From an endosymbiont 'TC1' of Trimyema compressum (GTDB lineage Bacteria > Bacillota > TC1), in the NCBI RefSeq assembly GCF_001584725.1, contig NZ_CP014606.1, forward strand, positions 1,207,501 to 1,271,500: a stretch of DNA of 64,000 nt, in the 5' to 3' direction. The notes beneath the pieces are model-generated. The model had not been told where the DNA came from, did no database searches, and was given only the letters and a program-made list of their open reading frames with translations. Of this stretch, positions 18,782 through 28,172 are shown piece by piece (position 1 is the stretch's first letter; each line of letters opens with the position of its first letter). The translations under genes were made by a program, and so were the position numbers.

Positions 18782-19651
18782 CTAAAATTCTCTCCAGGCA
18801 ACATTTGCCATCTGAATATATTCTGTCATTTTTAAAGTTTCTCCTCGTCTTTTTTCATCAATATTCAGAGACTTTAAAAAGGCTCTTGTCTCTTCTTTAT
18901 CACCCATAAAAAATGGTAATAAACTATTTGATAATGTTTTTCTCCTTTGATTAAAACCACAGCGCACTAACTGAAAAAAAATTTTTTCAACTTCTTTTGA
19001 AAGTAATTTCTGCTGCCTAATATTCATTTTCAAAACCATGGAATCCACCTTTGGTGCTGGATAAAAAGACTGGCTGTCAACAGAACAAATGGGAACACAT
19101 TCAGTATAATAATTTATAGCTAACGTTAAAGCGCCATATGCTTTAGTTCCTGCTTCTGCAATCATTCTTTCCCCAACTTCCTTTTGAACCATTACTGTAA
19201 TACTCTCAATAAAGTCATATTTTTCCAAAAGCAACATCAATATTGGTGTTGTAATATAGTAAGGTAAATTTGCTATAACTTTAATCTTTTTTTCAAAGTC
19301 ACCAAAATGGGATTTTATACTTTCTTCTAAATCAATTTTTAAAATGTCCCCTTCTACAATTGATAGGAATCCAAATTGCTGTACATTTTCCCGTAACAAA
19401 GGAATGGCCTTTTTATCTATTTCAACTGCTAAAACATGAGGATTCTTCTCAACTAAATATTGAGTAAGAGATCCTGCACCAGGACCAATTTCAACAACAA
19501 TATCTTCCGAAGAAATTTGGGGACTCTCAACAATTTTTCTAGCCACTTGTTCATTAATTAAAAAATTCTGACCCAGACCTTTTTTTGTATAAAAATCCTT
19601 TTTTCTTAACACTGATTTTAAAGTATTATTATCTGTCAGTTTATTCCTCAT
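18782..19651 (-). CDS. rsmA: 16S rRNA (adenine1518/1519-N6)-dimethyltransferase
   Basis: RsmA (KsgA) dimethylates two adenines in helix 45 of 16S rRNA late in 30S assembly. The SAM-binding motif VVEIGPGAGSLTQYL (about residues 51-65) and the catalytic NLPYYITTP (about residue 129) are present, with a C-terminal helical domain. At 289 aa it is full length. The start overlaps the tex stop by 11 bases, so the two are translationally coupled. Confidence 0.96.
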   Translation of the reverse strand: MRNKLTDNNTLKSVLRKKDFYTKKGLGQNFLINEQVARKIVESPQISSEDIVVEIGPGAGSLTQYLVEKNPHVLAVEIDKKAIPLLRENVQQFGFLSIVEGDILKIDLEESIKSHFGDFEKKIKVIANLPYYITTPILMLLLEKYDFIESITVMVQKEVGERMIAEAGTKAYGALTLAINYYTECVPICSVDSQSFYPAPKVDSMVLKMNIRQQKLLSKEVEKIFFQLVRCGFNQRRKTLSNSLLPFFMGDKEETRAFLKSLNIDEKRRGETLKMTEYIQMANVAWREF

Positions 19652-21722
19652 TAGGAACCTCCCTAAGGGTTAAACCAATTCTATTTCGTTCCTTATCTAA
19701 AGAAATAATTTTACTTTTAACGACTTGCCCAATCTCTAAAACATCCAAAGGATGCTTAATAAAGCGATTTGTAATTTGAGAAATATGAACAAGTGCATCC
19801 TCATGAACACCAATATCAATAAAAGCCCCAAAATCAACTATATTTCTAACAGCTCCAGATATGATCATCCCTTCATGAAGCTGTTCAATATCTAATACCT
19901 CTCTTTTAAAGATAGGCTTTGGTAAATCTTCTCTAGGCTCTCTTCCGGGCTTTTCTAATTCTTTTTTAATATCTGCAATTGTCTCTTTAAGCTCGTTACC
20001 AGATATTTCTTCGCCATTTAACAGAGCTTCACCAATCCAATAACTCTCTGGGTGAATTCCGGTATTATCAAAAAAATTATCCCCGTCTTTAATTCTTAAA
20101 AAACCTGCACACTGAGAAAAGCCTTTTGGACCCAGTCCTTTTAATTTTAAAAAAGCCTTTCTATTTTTAAAAGTACCATGTTCCTGTCTATGACTATACA
20201 TTGCCTTTGCTACCTTGGTATTGAGACCCGCCACATAACTTAATAATTCAACAGAAGCATTATTCACATCAACACCTACAAAATTAACACAGTTTTCTAC
20301 TACACCATCTAAAGCACCTTCAAGCTTCTTCTGATTAACATCATGTTGATACTGTCCAACACCAATTGCTTTAGGTGATATTTTCACCAATTCAGCCAGA
20401 GGATCTAACAAACGTCTCGCAATTGATACCGCACTTCTCAAATTAACATCCATATCTGGAAACTCATCTCTAGCAACCGAAGAAGCGGAATAGACACTTG
20501 CTCCTGCTTCATTTACGATAGTATACGCAGTTGTTACTGTCTCTTTTAAGACCTCTACTAAGAAAGCTTCACTCTCCCTTGAAGCTGTGCCATTACCAAC
20601 TGCAATTGCTGTAATGCCATACTTTTTTATTAACGCTAATAGTTTCTTCTTACTTTCTTCAAATTTCTTTTGAGGAGGCATTGGAAATATAATAGCAGTA
20701 TCTAAAACTTGTCCAAACTGATTAATAACAGCTAATTTACAACCTGTTCTAAACGCTGGATCAAATCCAAGTATTACTTGATTATTTACTGGAGAAATCA
20801 AAAGCAACTGCTTTAAATTCTTCTTAAATACATCGATAGCCCCTTCTTCACTTCTTTCCTTAAGCTCAGCAAAAAGCTCTCTTTCTAAACTAGAAAATAG
20901 TAAGCGTTTTAAACTATCTTTAAAAAAGCCCCTTAACTCATCAGCAAAAAGCTTATTGGAAACTTTATACTCTCTGTCTAAAAGTTGCAATATTTGTTCT
21001 TCATTAAATTCAATTTTAATGCTTAATGCGCCTTCTTTTTCCCCTCTCAAAAGCGCTAATACGCGATGATTTTTAATGGCATTAAAAGGCTCTTGATAAT
21101 CATGATACATATCATAAATACCATCTTTATCTTTTTTCCCAGTCTCTTTTCCCTTACTTGTTATCAAACCGTTTTTTCTTGTTAGCTGACGAATGTAGTC
21201 CCTAACAGTTTGTGAATCTGAAACCATTTCTGCAATGACATGCCCAGCTCCTTCTAAAGCCTCTTCTAAAGTCAATACTTCTTTATCCGGATTTACATAT
21301 TGACTTAAAATAGCATCCTTCTCACCCTTATCCATATTTAAGACTTCCAGTGCTAATGGTTCTAATCCTTTTTTCTTAGCAATAGACCCCTTTGTATTCT
21401 TCTTAGGTTTAAAGGGTCTGTAAATATCTTCAATTTCAGTCAGAATAGTGGCATTATCAATAGATTTATCTAATTCATCTGTTAAATTTTCCTGTTCCTT
21501 TAAAAGATTCTTAACCTCAACCTTTCGCTCTTCTAAGCGAGTATAGTAATCTGCTTTCTCAAATAAAACCCTTAATTCTTCATCTAATAATCCCCCGGTT
21601 CTTTCTTTTCTATACCGGGCTATAAAAGGAATTGTATTTCCATCTTCTTTCAATTCTAAAGCAGCCTTAATTTGAGAGGGCTTAAAAGGAAACATTTGAC
21701 CTAGTGCGTTTACAATATCCAT
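19641..21722 (-). CDS. tex: Tex-family RNA-binding transcriptional accessory protein
   Basis: Tex is a multidomain nucleic-acid-binding protein related to the core of eukaryotic Spt6. In order: N-terminal helical domain, YqgF-like RNase H fold (VILGFDPAFRTGCKLAVI, about residues 315-440), helix-hairpin-helix region (GLNTKVAKAMYSHR, LKLKGLGPKGFSQCAGFLRI) and a C-terminal S1 domain (GMIISGAVRNIVDFGAFIDI). At 693 aa it is about full length. It overlaps coaE and rsmA at its two ends. The exact role (stress tolerance, toxin gene expression in some species) varies between organisms. Confidence 0.94.
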   Translation of the reverse strand: MDIVNALGQMFPFKPSQIKAALELKEDGNTIPFIARYRKERTGGLLDEELRVLFEKADYYTRLEERKVEVKNLLKEQENLTDELDKSIDNATILTEIEDIYRPFKPKKNTKGSIAKKKGLEPLALEVLNMDKGEKDAILSQYVNPDKEVLTLEEALEGAGHVIAEMVSDSQTVRDYIRQLTRKNGLITSKGKETGKKDKDGIYDMYHDYQEPFNAIKNHRVLALLRGEKEGALSIKIEFNEEQILQLLDREYKVSNKLFADELRGFFKDSLKRLLFSSLERELFAELKERSEEGAIDVFKKNLKQLLLISPVNNQVILGFDPAFRTGCKLAVINQFGQVLDTAIIFPMPPQKKFEESKKKLLALIKKYGITAIAVGNGTASRESEAFLVEVLKETVTTAYTIVNEAGASVYSASSVARDEFPDMDVNLRSAVSIARRLLDPLAELVKISPKAIGVGQYQHDVNQKKLEGALDGVVENCVNFVGVDVNNASVELLSYVAGLNTKVAKAMYSHRQEHGTFKNRKAFLKLKGLGPKGFSQCAGFLRIKDGDNFFDNTGIHPESYWIGEALLNGEEISGNELKETIADIKKELEKPGREPREDLPKPIFKREVLDIEQLHEGMIISGAVRNIVDFGAFIDIGVHEDALVHISQITNRFIKHPLDVLEIGQVVKSKIISLDKERNRIGLTLREVPNEE

Positions 21723-22303
21723 TTATTCTTTTTCTCCAATCTATTTATAAGTTGATCAATTTCTTTATATATATTTTTTTTGCTTTCATTTGTATTAATA
21801 ATAAAATGCGCTTTCTTTTTCTTTTCCGCTAAAGGATACTGGCTTCTTATTTTTAACAAAGCCTCTTTTTGTGTAATCTCATCTCTTTTAACTATGCGAT
21901 TTATTTGAATATCTTCAGAGCAAGCTACTACCCAAATCTCATCTACCATATATTCTAAGTTAGCTTCAAATAGTAGAGGTATTTCTAAAAACACCAATTT
22001 ATGTGCAGTGCCTTGTTTTTTCAATTCTTCAATAATATTGGGGTGGGTAATTTTATTTAACAAGGCTCTGTCTTCTTTATTAGAAAATATTAATTGACCT
22101 AACTTTTTCCTATTAATTTCCCCATTTGATAAAAGAACAGCCTTCCCAAAAGCATCTACAATATTCAGATAATTTTGATTACCTTTTTTCATTAATACAC
22201 TTGAAATCTCATCAGACGAAACAATAGGGTAACCTTTTTCTTTTATATAAGAAGCAACAAATGACTTTCCCGTACCAATGCCTCCTGTAATTCCAACTAT
22301 CAT
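21710..22303 (-). CDS. coaE: Dephospho-CoA kinase
   Basis: CoaE catalyses the last step of coenzyme A synthesis, phosphorylation of the 3'-OH of dephospho-CoA. The P-loop GITGGIGTGKSFVASY is at the N-terminus, and the segments DEISSVLM and LVFLEIPLLFEANLEYMVDEIWVV are typical. At 197 aa it is full length. It starts 4 bases after mutM and overlaps tex by 13 bases. Confidence 0.96.
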   Translation of the reverse strand: MIVGITGGIGTGKSFVASYIKEKGYPIVSSDEISSVLMKKGNQNYLNIVDAFGKAVLLSNGEINRKKLGQLIFSNKEDRALLNKITHPNIIEELKKQGTAHKLVFLEIPLLFEANLEYMVDEIWVVACSEDIQINRIVKRDEITQKEALLKIRSQYPLAEKKKKAHFIINTNESKKNIYKEIDQLINRLEKKNKWIL

Positions 22304-22307
22304 AATT

Positions 22308-23114
22308 TCACCTCTTAGTCTGACACTGAGGACAATAAACAGTTGTTCGACCAGCCACTGTTATTTTTTTCAAAGGTGTTTTACAGACATAGCAACCTTT
22401 TCCCTTACGACCATAAACTTGATGCTGATCTTGAAAACCACCTTCCTTACCTTCGCTGTTAACATAATCCCGTATAGAAGAACCACCTTCCTCTATAGCT
22501 GTTTGCAGAACAACATAAATCCCTTCATAGAGCTTTTCTTTCCGTCTCTTACTAAAGTATTCTACATTCTTCTGGGGATGAATCCCAGCATAAAATAATA
22601 TTTCATCTGCATAAATATTGCCAATACCTGCAATTATTTTCTGATCTAAGAGAATCTTCTTTATTGACCCCTTAGCTTTCTTAAGAGCCCCATTAAATTC
22701 TTCATAAGTCATTTTAAGAGGTTCTAATCCTAGCCTGGATTCAAAGTAAGCATTTAGCTGTTCCTTCTCCAAGAAAAAAAAGCCTCCAAATTTTCTGATA
22801 TCTCGATAGCTAACAATCTTCCCATTGGCTAGATGAATTTTCAAATGGGTGTGCTTATCCTCTAAATCACCTTTTAATAATTGTCCTGTCATTCTTAAGT
22901 GAAGAATAACATAGCCTTTTTCCATTTCAAAAATTATATATTTCCCTTTTCTATTTAAATGTTTAATCCTTTGACCTTCAACATTGCTTCTAAATAGATC
23001 TATATCTCCACTTACAACAACTGAATCTAATATTTCTATAAATTCTATCTGCTGATTTTCAAGAAGTGTAGCCACAGACATTACAATGTTTTCAACTTCT
23101 GGTAATTCTGGCAT
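22308..23114 (-). CDS. mutM: Formamidopyrimidine-DNA glycosylase
   Basis: MutM (Fpg) removes 8-oxoguanine and formamidopyrimidines by a bifunctional glycosylase/AP-lyase reaction. The N-terminus MPELPEVENI supplies the catalytic Pro and Glu after Met removal. A central helix-two-turn-helix with AGIGNIYADEILF is present, and the C-terminal zinc finger has CYVCKTPL and CPQCQTK. At 268 aa it is full length. It lies 3 bases behind polA, fitting a repair-gene cluster. Confidence 0.96.
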   Translation of the reverse strand: MPELPEVENIVMSVATLLENQQIEFIEILDSVVVSGDIDLFRSNVEGQRIKHLNRKGKYIIFEMEKGYVILHLRMTGQLLKGDLEDKHTHLKIHLANGKIVSYRDIRKFGGFFFLEKEQLNAYFESRLGLEPLKMTYEEFNGALKKAKGSIKKILLDQKIIAGIGNIYADEILFYAGIHPQKNVEYFSKRRKEKLYEGIYVVLQTAIEEGGSSIRDYVNSEGKEGGFQDQHQVYGRKGKGCYVCKTPLKKITVAGRTTVYCPQCQTKR

Positions 23115-23117
23115 CTT

Positions 23118-25691
23118 CTATAACTCCTCCATATCATACCAATTCTTGCCTATTTTCATATCCAGTTCTAATGGTACATCTAGTGTCATAGCATGACTCA
23201 TTTTATCCGCTATTAATACTTTCATTTTATCTATTTCATTTTCTGGAACTTCAAAGATAAGTTCGTCATGTACCTGAAGGACCATCACAGATTCTAAGGC
23301 TTCAGCAATTAAGGCATCATTAATATGAATCATAGCAATCTTTATTAAATCTGCAGCTGTACCTTGAATAGGTGCATTCATAGCCATTCTCTCAGCACCA
23401 GAACGCACCATACACTTACTGCTTTTTAAATCAGATAACAAACGATACCGTCCAGTTAAAGTGCTGACCTTCAATGTTTTTTTGGCCTCCATTAAAGTCT
23501 CATCAATCCACCGTCTGACATCAGGATAACGACTAAAATATTTCTCAATATAGAGCTTTGATTCTTCCATTGGAATATTTAAATCCCTACTGAGTCCAAA
23601 ATCACTAATACCATAAACTATTCCAAAATTAACAGCCTTAGCCTTCCTTCTCATATCTTTTGTTACTTCACTCATTGGTACATCAAATACCTCACTGGCT
23701 GTTTTTGTATGGATATCCTCACCATTTAAAAAAGCTGATTGTAAATTCTTATCACCGGATATATGGGCTAATACTCTTAATTCAACCTGGGAATAATCGG
23801 CAGATAAAAAGTAGTTTCTTGCATTTACAGGTACAAAAGCTTTTCTGATTAAACGGCCTTCTTTCATGCGAATTGGAATATTTTGAAGATTAGGATTTTC
23901 ACTTGACAACCTGCCTGTTACTGCAACCGTTTGATTATAAGTTGTATGGACAACTCTATCTTTATCGGTTAAAGTAAGCAATCCTTGAATGTAAGTATTA
24001 AAAAGTTTTGTAACTTTTCGATATTCTAAAATCAATGTAATAATAGGATGCTTATCTTCTAACTTTTCTAAAACTTCTTGATTGGTTGAATAACCTGTTT
24101 TAGTTTTTTTAAGAGGTGGTAATTCTAATTTTTCAAATAAAATTTTACCTAGTTGTTGTGGCGAATTAATATTAAACTCTTCACCTGCTAAGGCAAATAT
24201 ATCATGGCTTAAACCACTAATCTTTTCTTCAATTTCACTTTCCATCTTTTTTAAAGTTTCACGATTAAGAGCAACACCATGATGTTCCATTTGGCATAGA
24301 ATTGGTAACAAAGGCTTTTCAATATTATTGTAAACAGAAAAAACATTGCCCTCTTCTAATTGTTTCTTTATAATTTCATATATATGCCAAAGATTTTGAG
24401 TGTAATAGGCTTTATCAACTTCTGCACCCATAAAAGCACTCATAAATGAATCTATATTATAAGTTTTTTCTGGATGAACAATATAAGCCATTAATCTTAA
24501 ATCATAAAACTTAAAAGAAGTTATCTTTTTCGATTCAGCTAAAAAAAGATGAAACAGTGGTTTTGAGTCAAATGAAATAAAGTTTCCACCCTTTCTAAGT
24601 AAACTACTGACTACAGCTTCAGTAACAGCTGGCATTGGAAAAGACACCTCTAAAGTTATTGGTTTTTTCCCATTATAAATACTACAAAGACTAATTTCTT
24701 GCAACTCATTTAATTTTAAATATAAAGTCCATTGAGTCCCCTCTAGTCCTTCTAAATCTTTAAGAAAAGTATTGATTTCATAATGTACTACAGGCTCAAT
24801 AATTGGAATCATAGCTTTTTCATCCTCTGCATTTTCAATTCCAAACTCACCTAATAGGGATTTAAATTCTAATTCTAAAAGCAATTTTTTTAAAGCTTCT
24901 TTATTGCCTAAAGCTAAACCAAATGGGTAAGCATCATAGGAAATGGGAACATCACAATGGATAGTAGCTAAATCTCTACAGAAAAATGCTTCATCCTTAT
25001 ATTTAATTAAATTTTCCTTTACCTTGCCTTTTAAATCATCTAAATGATTATAAACTCCTTCTAAGTCGCCATATGCTGTTATTAGTTTTAAAGCTGTTTT
25101 TTCACCAATACCAGGAACCCCTTTAATATTATCTGAAGCATCACCTTGCAAACCTTTTATATCTTTTACTTGGTCAGGATCTAAGCCAGAGGTTTCTTTT
25201 AAGGTTAGTACATCTAATTTTTCAATTTGGGATAATCCCTTTCTAGTCAAATAGACAGTCACATCATTATCAATGAGTTGTAAACTATCTTTATCTCCCG
25301 TTACTACATAAACATGGTCCCCAGTAGCTTTTCCTTTACAGGCTACCGTACCTAAAACATCGTCAGCTTCAAATCCTTTCGCTGTTAAAATAGGAATTCC
25401 CATATACTTTAAGACATCCTTTAAAATAGGAAATTGACTTACTAAATCCTCATCAGTCTTTTTTCGTTGAGCCTTATATTCTTTATAGGCTTCATGTCTA
25501 AAAGTTTTGCCAATATCAAAAGCTACAGCCATGCCATCTGGATTTTCATCTTTAATCAATCTCAAAAGCATTTTCAAAAAACCATATACCGCATGTGTTG
25601 CCTGCCCTTCTTTATTCATAAGGGATCTCATGGCATGAAAGGCTCTGTGAATTAAACTGTTGCCATCTATTATAAAAATTCTTTTTTTCAT
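23118..25691 (-). CDS. polA: DNA polymerase I
   Basis: PolA fills gaps and removes RNA primers in repair and Okazaki fragment maturation. The N-terminal 5'-3' exonuclease (FEADDVLGT, GDKDSLQL, GVPGIGEKTA) is complete. The middle domain lacks an obvious DTE-type exonuclease I motif (it reads NFISFDSKPL), so proofreading is probably absent, as in many Firmicutes. Polymerase motifs A (SADYSQVELRVLAHIS), B (RRKAKAVNFGIVYG) and C (QVHDELIFEV) are intact. At 857 aa it is full length. The ATG at 25691 lies in a tandem repeat that duplicates the ribosome site. Confidence 0.97.
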   Translation of the reverse strand: MKKRIFIIDGNSLIHRAFHAMRSLMNKEGQATHAVYGFLKMLLRLIKDENPDGMAVAFDIGKTFRHEAYKEYKAQRKKTDEDLVSQFPILKDVLKYMGIPILTAKGFEADDVLGTVACKGKATGDHVYVVTGDKDSLQLIDNDVTVYLTRKGLSQIEKLDVLTLKETSGLDPDQVKDIKGLQGDASDNIKGVPGIGEKTALKLITAYGDLEGVYNHLDDLKGKVKENLIKYKDEAFFCRDLATIHCDVPISYDAYPFGLALGNKEALKKLLLELEFKSLLGEFGIENAEDEKAMIPIIEPVVHYEINTFLKDLEGLEGTQWTLYLKLNELQEISLCSIYNGKKPITLEVSFPMPAVTEAVVSSLLRKGGNFISFDSKPLFHLFLAESKKITSFKFYDLRLMAYIVHPEKTYNIDSFMSAFMGAEVDKAYYTQNLWHIYEIIKKQLEEGNVFSVYNNIEKPLLPILCQMEHHGVALNRETLKKMESEIEEKISGLSHDIFALAGEEFNINSPQQLGKILFEKLELPPLKKTKTGYSTNQEVLEKLEDKHPIITLILEYRKVTKLFNTYIQGLLTLTDKDRVVHTTYNQTVAVTGRLSSENPNLQNIPIRMKEGRLIRKAFVPVNARNYFLSADYSQVELRVLAHISGDKNLQSAFLNGEDIHTKTASEVFDVPMSEVTKDMRRKAKAVNFGIVYGISDFGLSRDLNIPMEESKLYIEKYFSRYPDVRRWIDETLMEAKKTLKVSTLTGRYRLLSDLKSSKCMVRSGAERMAMNAPIQGTAADLIKIAMIHINDALIAEALESVMVLQVHDELIFEVPENEIDKMKVLIADKMSHAMTLDVPLELDMKIGKNWYDMEEL

Positions 25692-25747
25692 TATCTTGCC
25701 TCATCTTCTTAATCATTATCTTGCCTCATCTTCTTAATCATTATCTT
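25689..25747. repeat. 25-base tandem repeat duplicating the polA ribosome site
   Basis: Two complete copies (25689-25713 and 25714-25738) and 9 bases of a third. On the minus strand each copy carries GAGGCAAGATAATG, that is, a Shine-Dalgarno and an ATG. The inner copy gives the polA start. The outer copy opens a short out-of-frame ORF that overlaps it. Confidence 0.9.
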
Positions 25748-25786
25748 AATTATACTCTAATTTGAAAAAGACTTGAACTAAAATTG

Positions 25787-25816
25787 TTGTTTTCTTAGGT
25801 CATTTACAGGTATAAT
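25787..25816 (+). promoter_or_regulatory. Predicted promoter of the Dabb protein gene
   Basis: TTGTTT at 25787-25792 and TATAAT at 25811-25816 with 18-base spacing, 34 bases before the coding start. Confidence 0.5.
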
Positions 25817-25849
25817 GTTAATATAAAGGAATAAAAGGAGGCAATATTA

Positions 25850-26143
25850 ATGATTAAACACATCGTTCTTTTTAAATTCAAAGAAGGTGTTGATAAAGCA
25901 AAAGAAAAAGAGGTATTAAAAGAAAAATTAAAAGCTCTGCCAAGCCTGATATCTACTATCCGTTCTATTGAAATTGGAGACAACATTATGGATTCACCTA
26001 GAAGCTGGGATCTTTCCCTAATTACTTTATTTGATTCTTTTGAAGGTCTTAATTTCTATAGCCCACATCCAGAACACTTAAAGGTAATTGACTATTTAAA
26101 TGAATACTGTGAAACAGTATCTGTAGTTGACTACGAAATATAA
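25850..26143 (+). CDS. Dabb-domain (stress-responsive A/B barrel) protein
   Basis: A 97-aa single-domain protein of the dimeric alpha/beta-barrel fold. The N-terminus IKHIVLFKFKEGVDK and the motif RSIEIGDNIMDSPRSWDLSLITLFDSFEGLNFYSPHPEH match the Dabb family. Many Firmicutes carry such a protein. Its reaction is unknown, and family members in other organisms act in stress responses or as small cyclases. GGAGG precedes the ATG with good spacing. It is monocistronic, divergent from polA, with a hairpin after it. Confidence 0.9.
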   Translation: MIKHIVLFKFKEGVDKAKEKEVLKEKLKALPSLISTIRSIEIGDNIMDSPRSWDLSLITLFDSFEGLNFYSPHPEHLKVIDYLNEYCETVSVVDYEI

Positions 26144-26156
26144 AGCAAAAACGAGA

Positions 26157-26181
26157 AGCAACTAGCTTATAACTAGTTGCT
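26157..26181 (+). terminator. Hairpin after the Dabb gene
   Basis: AGCAACTAG (26157-26165) pairs with CTAGTTGCT (26173-26181). The T-tract is weak (ATTTAT), so termination strength is uncertain. It lies between convergent genes. Confidence 0.6.
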
Positions 26182-26207
26182 ATTTATAAAAAAGTGGTTA
26201 AGTAGTT

Positions 26208-27197
26208 CTAAAAAGTGATTTTTCCTTCCTTTAGTTCAACAACCTTCTCTTCTATCTTGCTTTTCTGTTCAAGGGTCAATAAATTCTCATTATAGGAGCT
26301 AACTTTATACAACCCTGTTTTATAATTATCAATGATTTTTAAATCCGGACCAAATTTGTCATCTACATAGGCTGTAATAGTATCTAAAATATTAAATTTC
26401 ATATCAGACATATCAGAAATAACTGCTTGTTCTGGCGCTATTTTCACCTGACTCTCACTGGTTACAACAATAGGAATCTTTTTTTCAGAAGCTGCTTCAA
26501 TTACTCCAATGCCGGACCCCTGAGCATATTGAAAGACACAGTCTACTCCTTTATCAAAAATAGCCAAAGCAGTTTCCTTTCCTTTAGCAGCATCATCAAA
26601 ACTCCCAGTATAGGCAACGACTATATCAGCATTTTGATTGCCATCTTTTACGCCTTTAACAAAGCCATTTTCAGTACGTTTCATAGCATAACCTTCATTG
26701 GAGGCAACATAACCCACCTTATTTACGTTAGTAATTAAACCTAAAGCATAGCCTGCAATATAACCTTGTTCTTCATTTTGAACACCTATGCCAATTAAAT
26801 TATCATCATGAACATCACTATTTGTTACTGCAAAGCCAACATCAGGAAATTCAGGTGCTACAGTTGCAATTGCATCTTCAAAATCATTACCATGACAGAT
26901 AATTAAATTGTATCCTCTGCTTGCATAGTCTCTAATCGTAGATTCTTGTTCAGCAAGAGGTACAGATTCTGTATAAGCACTTTCAATATCAAATTCTTTT
27001 TCAGCATCCATTAAGCCATTGTAGGCTGGCTGACTCCACCCAGCATCATTGATATTGCCTGGTAATAAAAGAGCTACCTTAACTTTTCCCCCACTGCTAT
27101 CGTCTTTACCCCCACTTGTATTACTACAGCCAATAACGCCAATTACAATAAGGACTAAAACTACTAACAAAGTAAATAGACATTTAATCTTTCTCAT
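26208..27197 (-). CDS. BMP-family nucleoside-binding lipoprotein
   Basis: Substrate-binding component of a basic-membrane-protein (BmpA/PnrA/NupN) ABC importer, usually for purine nucleosides. The ATG at 27197 starts a lipoprotein signal, with a hydrophobic stretch ending in the lipobox VIGC. The mature part begins KVALLLPGNINDAGWSQPAY and contains VGYVASNEG, then a C-terminal binding-fold lobe. The open frame extends upstream to 27395, but that part overlaps the permease gene and looks like chance. It is the only intact member of the cluster: both permeases, the ATPase and the adenine deaminase upstream are broken. It would therefore be an orphan receptor, if it is expressed at all. Confidence 0.88.
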   Translation of the reverse strand: MRKIKCLFTLLVVLVLIVIGVIGCSNTSGGKDDSSGGKVKVALLLPGNINDAGWSQPAYNGLMDAEKEFDIESAYTESVPLAEQESTIRDYASRGYNLIICHGNDFEDAIATVAPEFPDVGFAVTNSDVHDDNLIGIGVQNEEQGYIAGYALGLITNVNKVGYVASNEGYAMKRTENGFVKGVKDGNQNADIVVAYTGSFDDAAKGKETALAIFDKGVDCVFQYAQGSGIGVIEAASEKKIPIVVTSESQVKIAPEQAVISDMSDMKFNILDTITAYVDDKFGPDLKIIDNYKTGLYKVSSYNENLLTLEQKSKIEEKVVELKEGKITF

Positions 27198-27223
27198 ATT
27201 ATTCGCCGTATACCTTTCTTTTT

Positions 27224-28163
27224 TTATTCTTTGAAATAAGGTTTTGCCAATGCTGATGGTCGAGCTGATGCACTCCCTCTTACAATAAGCGCTACAATTA
27301 AAGCAAAAATCATTGGAAATACTAGTAATAGATTGGAAGAAATTGGTATTCCAAAAGCCTGCATACGCATCTGCAAAGCATTGCGCCTGCTCCAAATATT
27401 AAAACCCCCTCCTAAAGTTGTTCCTAGAGGTGTCCATTGACCTAAGATTACACAGGCAACAGCCATATACCCTCGTCCTCCAGACATATTATCAACAAAG
27501 CAATTCATAAAGGAAAGTGAGATAATAGCTCCTGCTACAGATGCCATCATAGAAGATAATATACACATACCATACTTCCAGCCAATAACATTAATGCCCA
27601 ATTGTATCTGCAGCTTTTGGGACTTCTCCAATAGCCCTTATTTTTAAACCCCATGAAGTTTTATATATAACAAAAACAACGCCAATCATTATAAAAGCTA
27701 TATATACTAAGGGACTATTATTAAATAAAATAGAGCCAATAAAAGGAATATCTCCTAAAATAGGTATTTTACAGGTCCAACACCGGCAATAGATAAAGGC
27801 GCCTCCATTACCCCCCCCTAAATCATCCGACTCATCAAAGCAGTTAAGCCAACTGCTAAAATATTAATTCCTGTTCCTGTTACAGCTTGGTTGGCTCTAA
27901 TAGAAACAACAGCGCCACCATAAACCAAACCAACAAAAGCACCAATAACAGCTGCAAAAACAACACCTAGCCAACCATTTCCTGTTATAAAACTTCCTAG
28001 AACAGCGAAGAAAGAGCCAAATAGCATAGTACCTTCAATACCTAGATAAAAATACCTGCTTTTCTAAAAGAACTTCTCCCAAGGCAGCTAAAATAATTGG
28101 GCTAGCCATGCGGATTACTGCATAAAAGAACTCTTCTGTGAAAATCGATAAAATAAATTCCAT
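27224..28163 (-). pseudogene. BMP-type ABC transporter permease 2 (NupQ-like), broken
   Basis: From the ATG at 28163 the protein reads MEFILSIFTEEFFYAVIRMA, PIILAALGEVLLEK, then shifts near 28060 to LYLGIEGTMLFGSFFAV and ANQAVTGTGINILAVGLTAL. It stops near 27818 at a run of eight C. Further pieces give GDIPFIGSILFNNSPLVYIA and, from 27631, ASVAGAIISLSFMNCFVDNMSGGRGYMAVACVILG. These are the helices of a nucleoside ABC permease of about 310 aa. At least three frameshifts are present. Confidence 0.85.
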
Positions 28164-28172
28164 AGTTCCCTC

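Noticed and set aside
27198-27395. Longer start for the BMP lipoprotein
   Set aside because: The extra 66 codons overlap the permease remnant and lack a signal peptide; the ATG at 27197 gives a proper lipobox.
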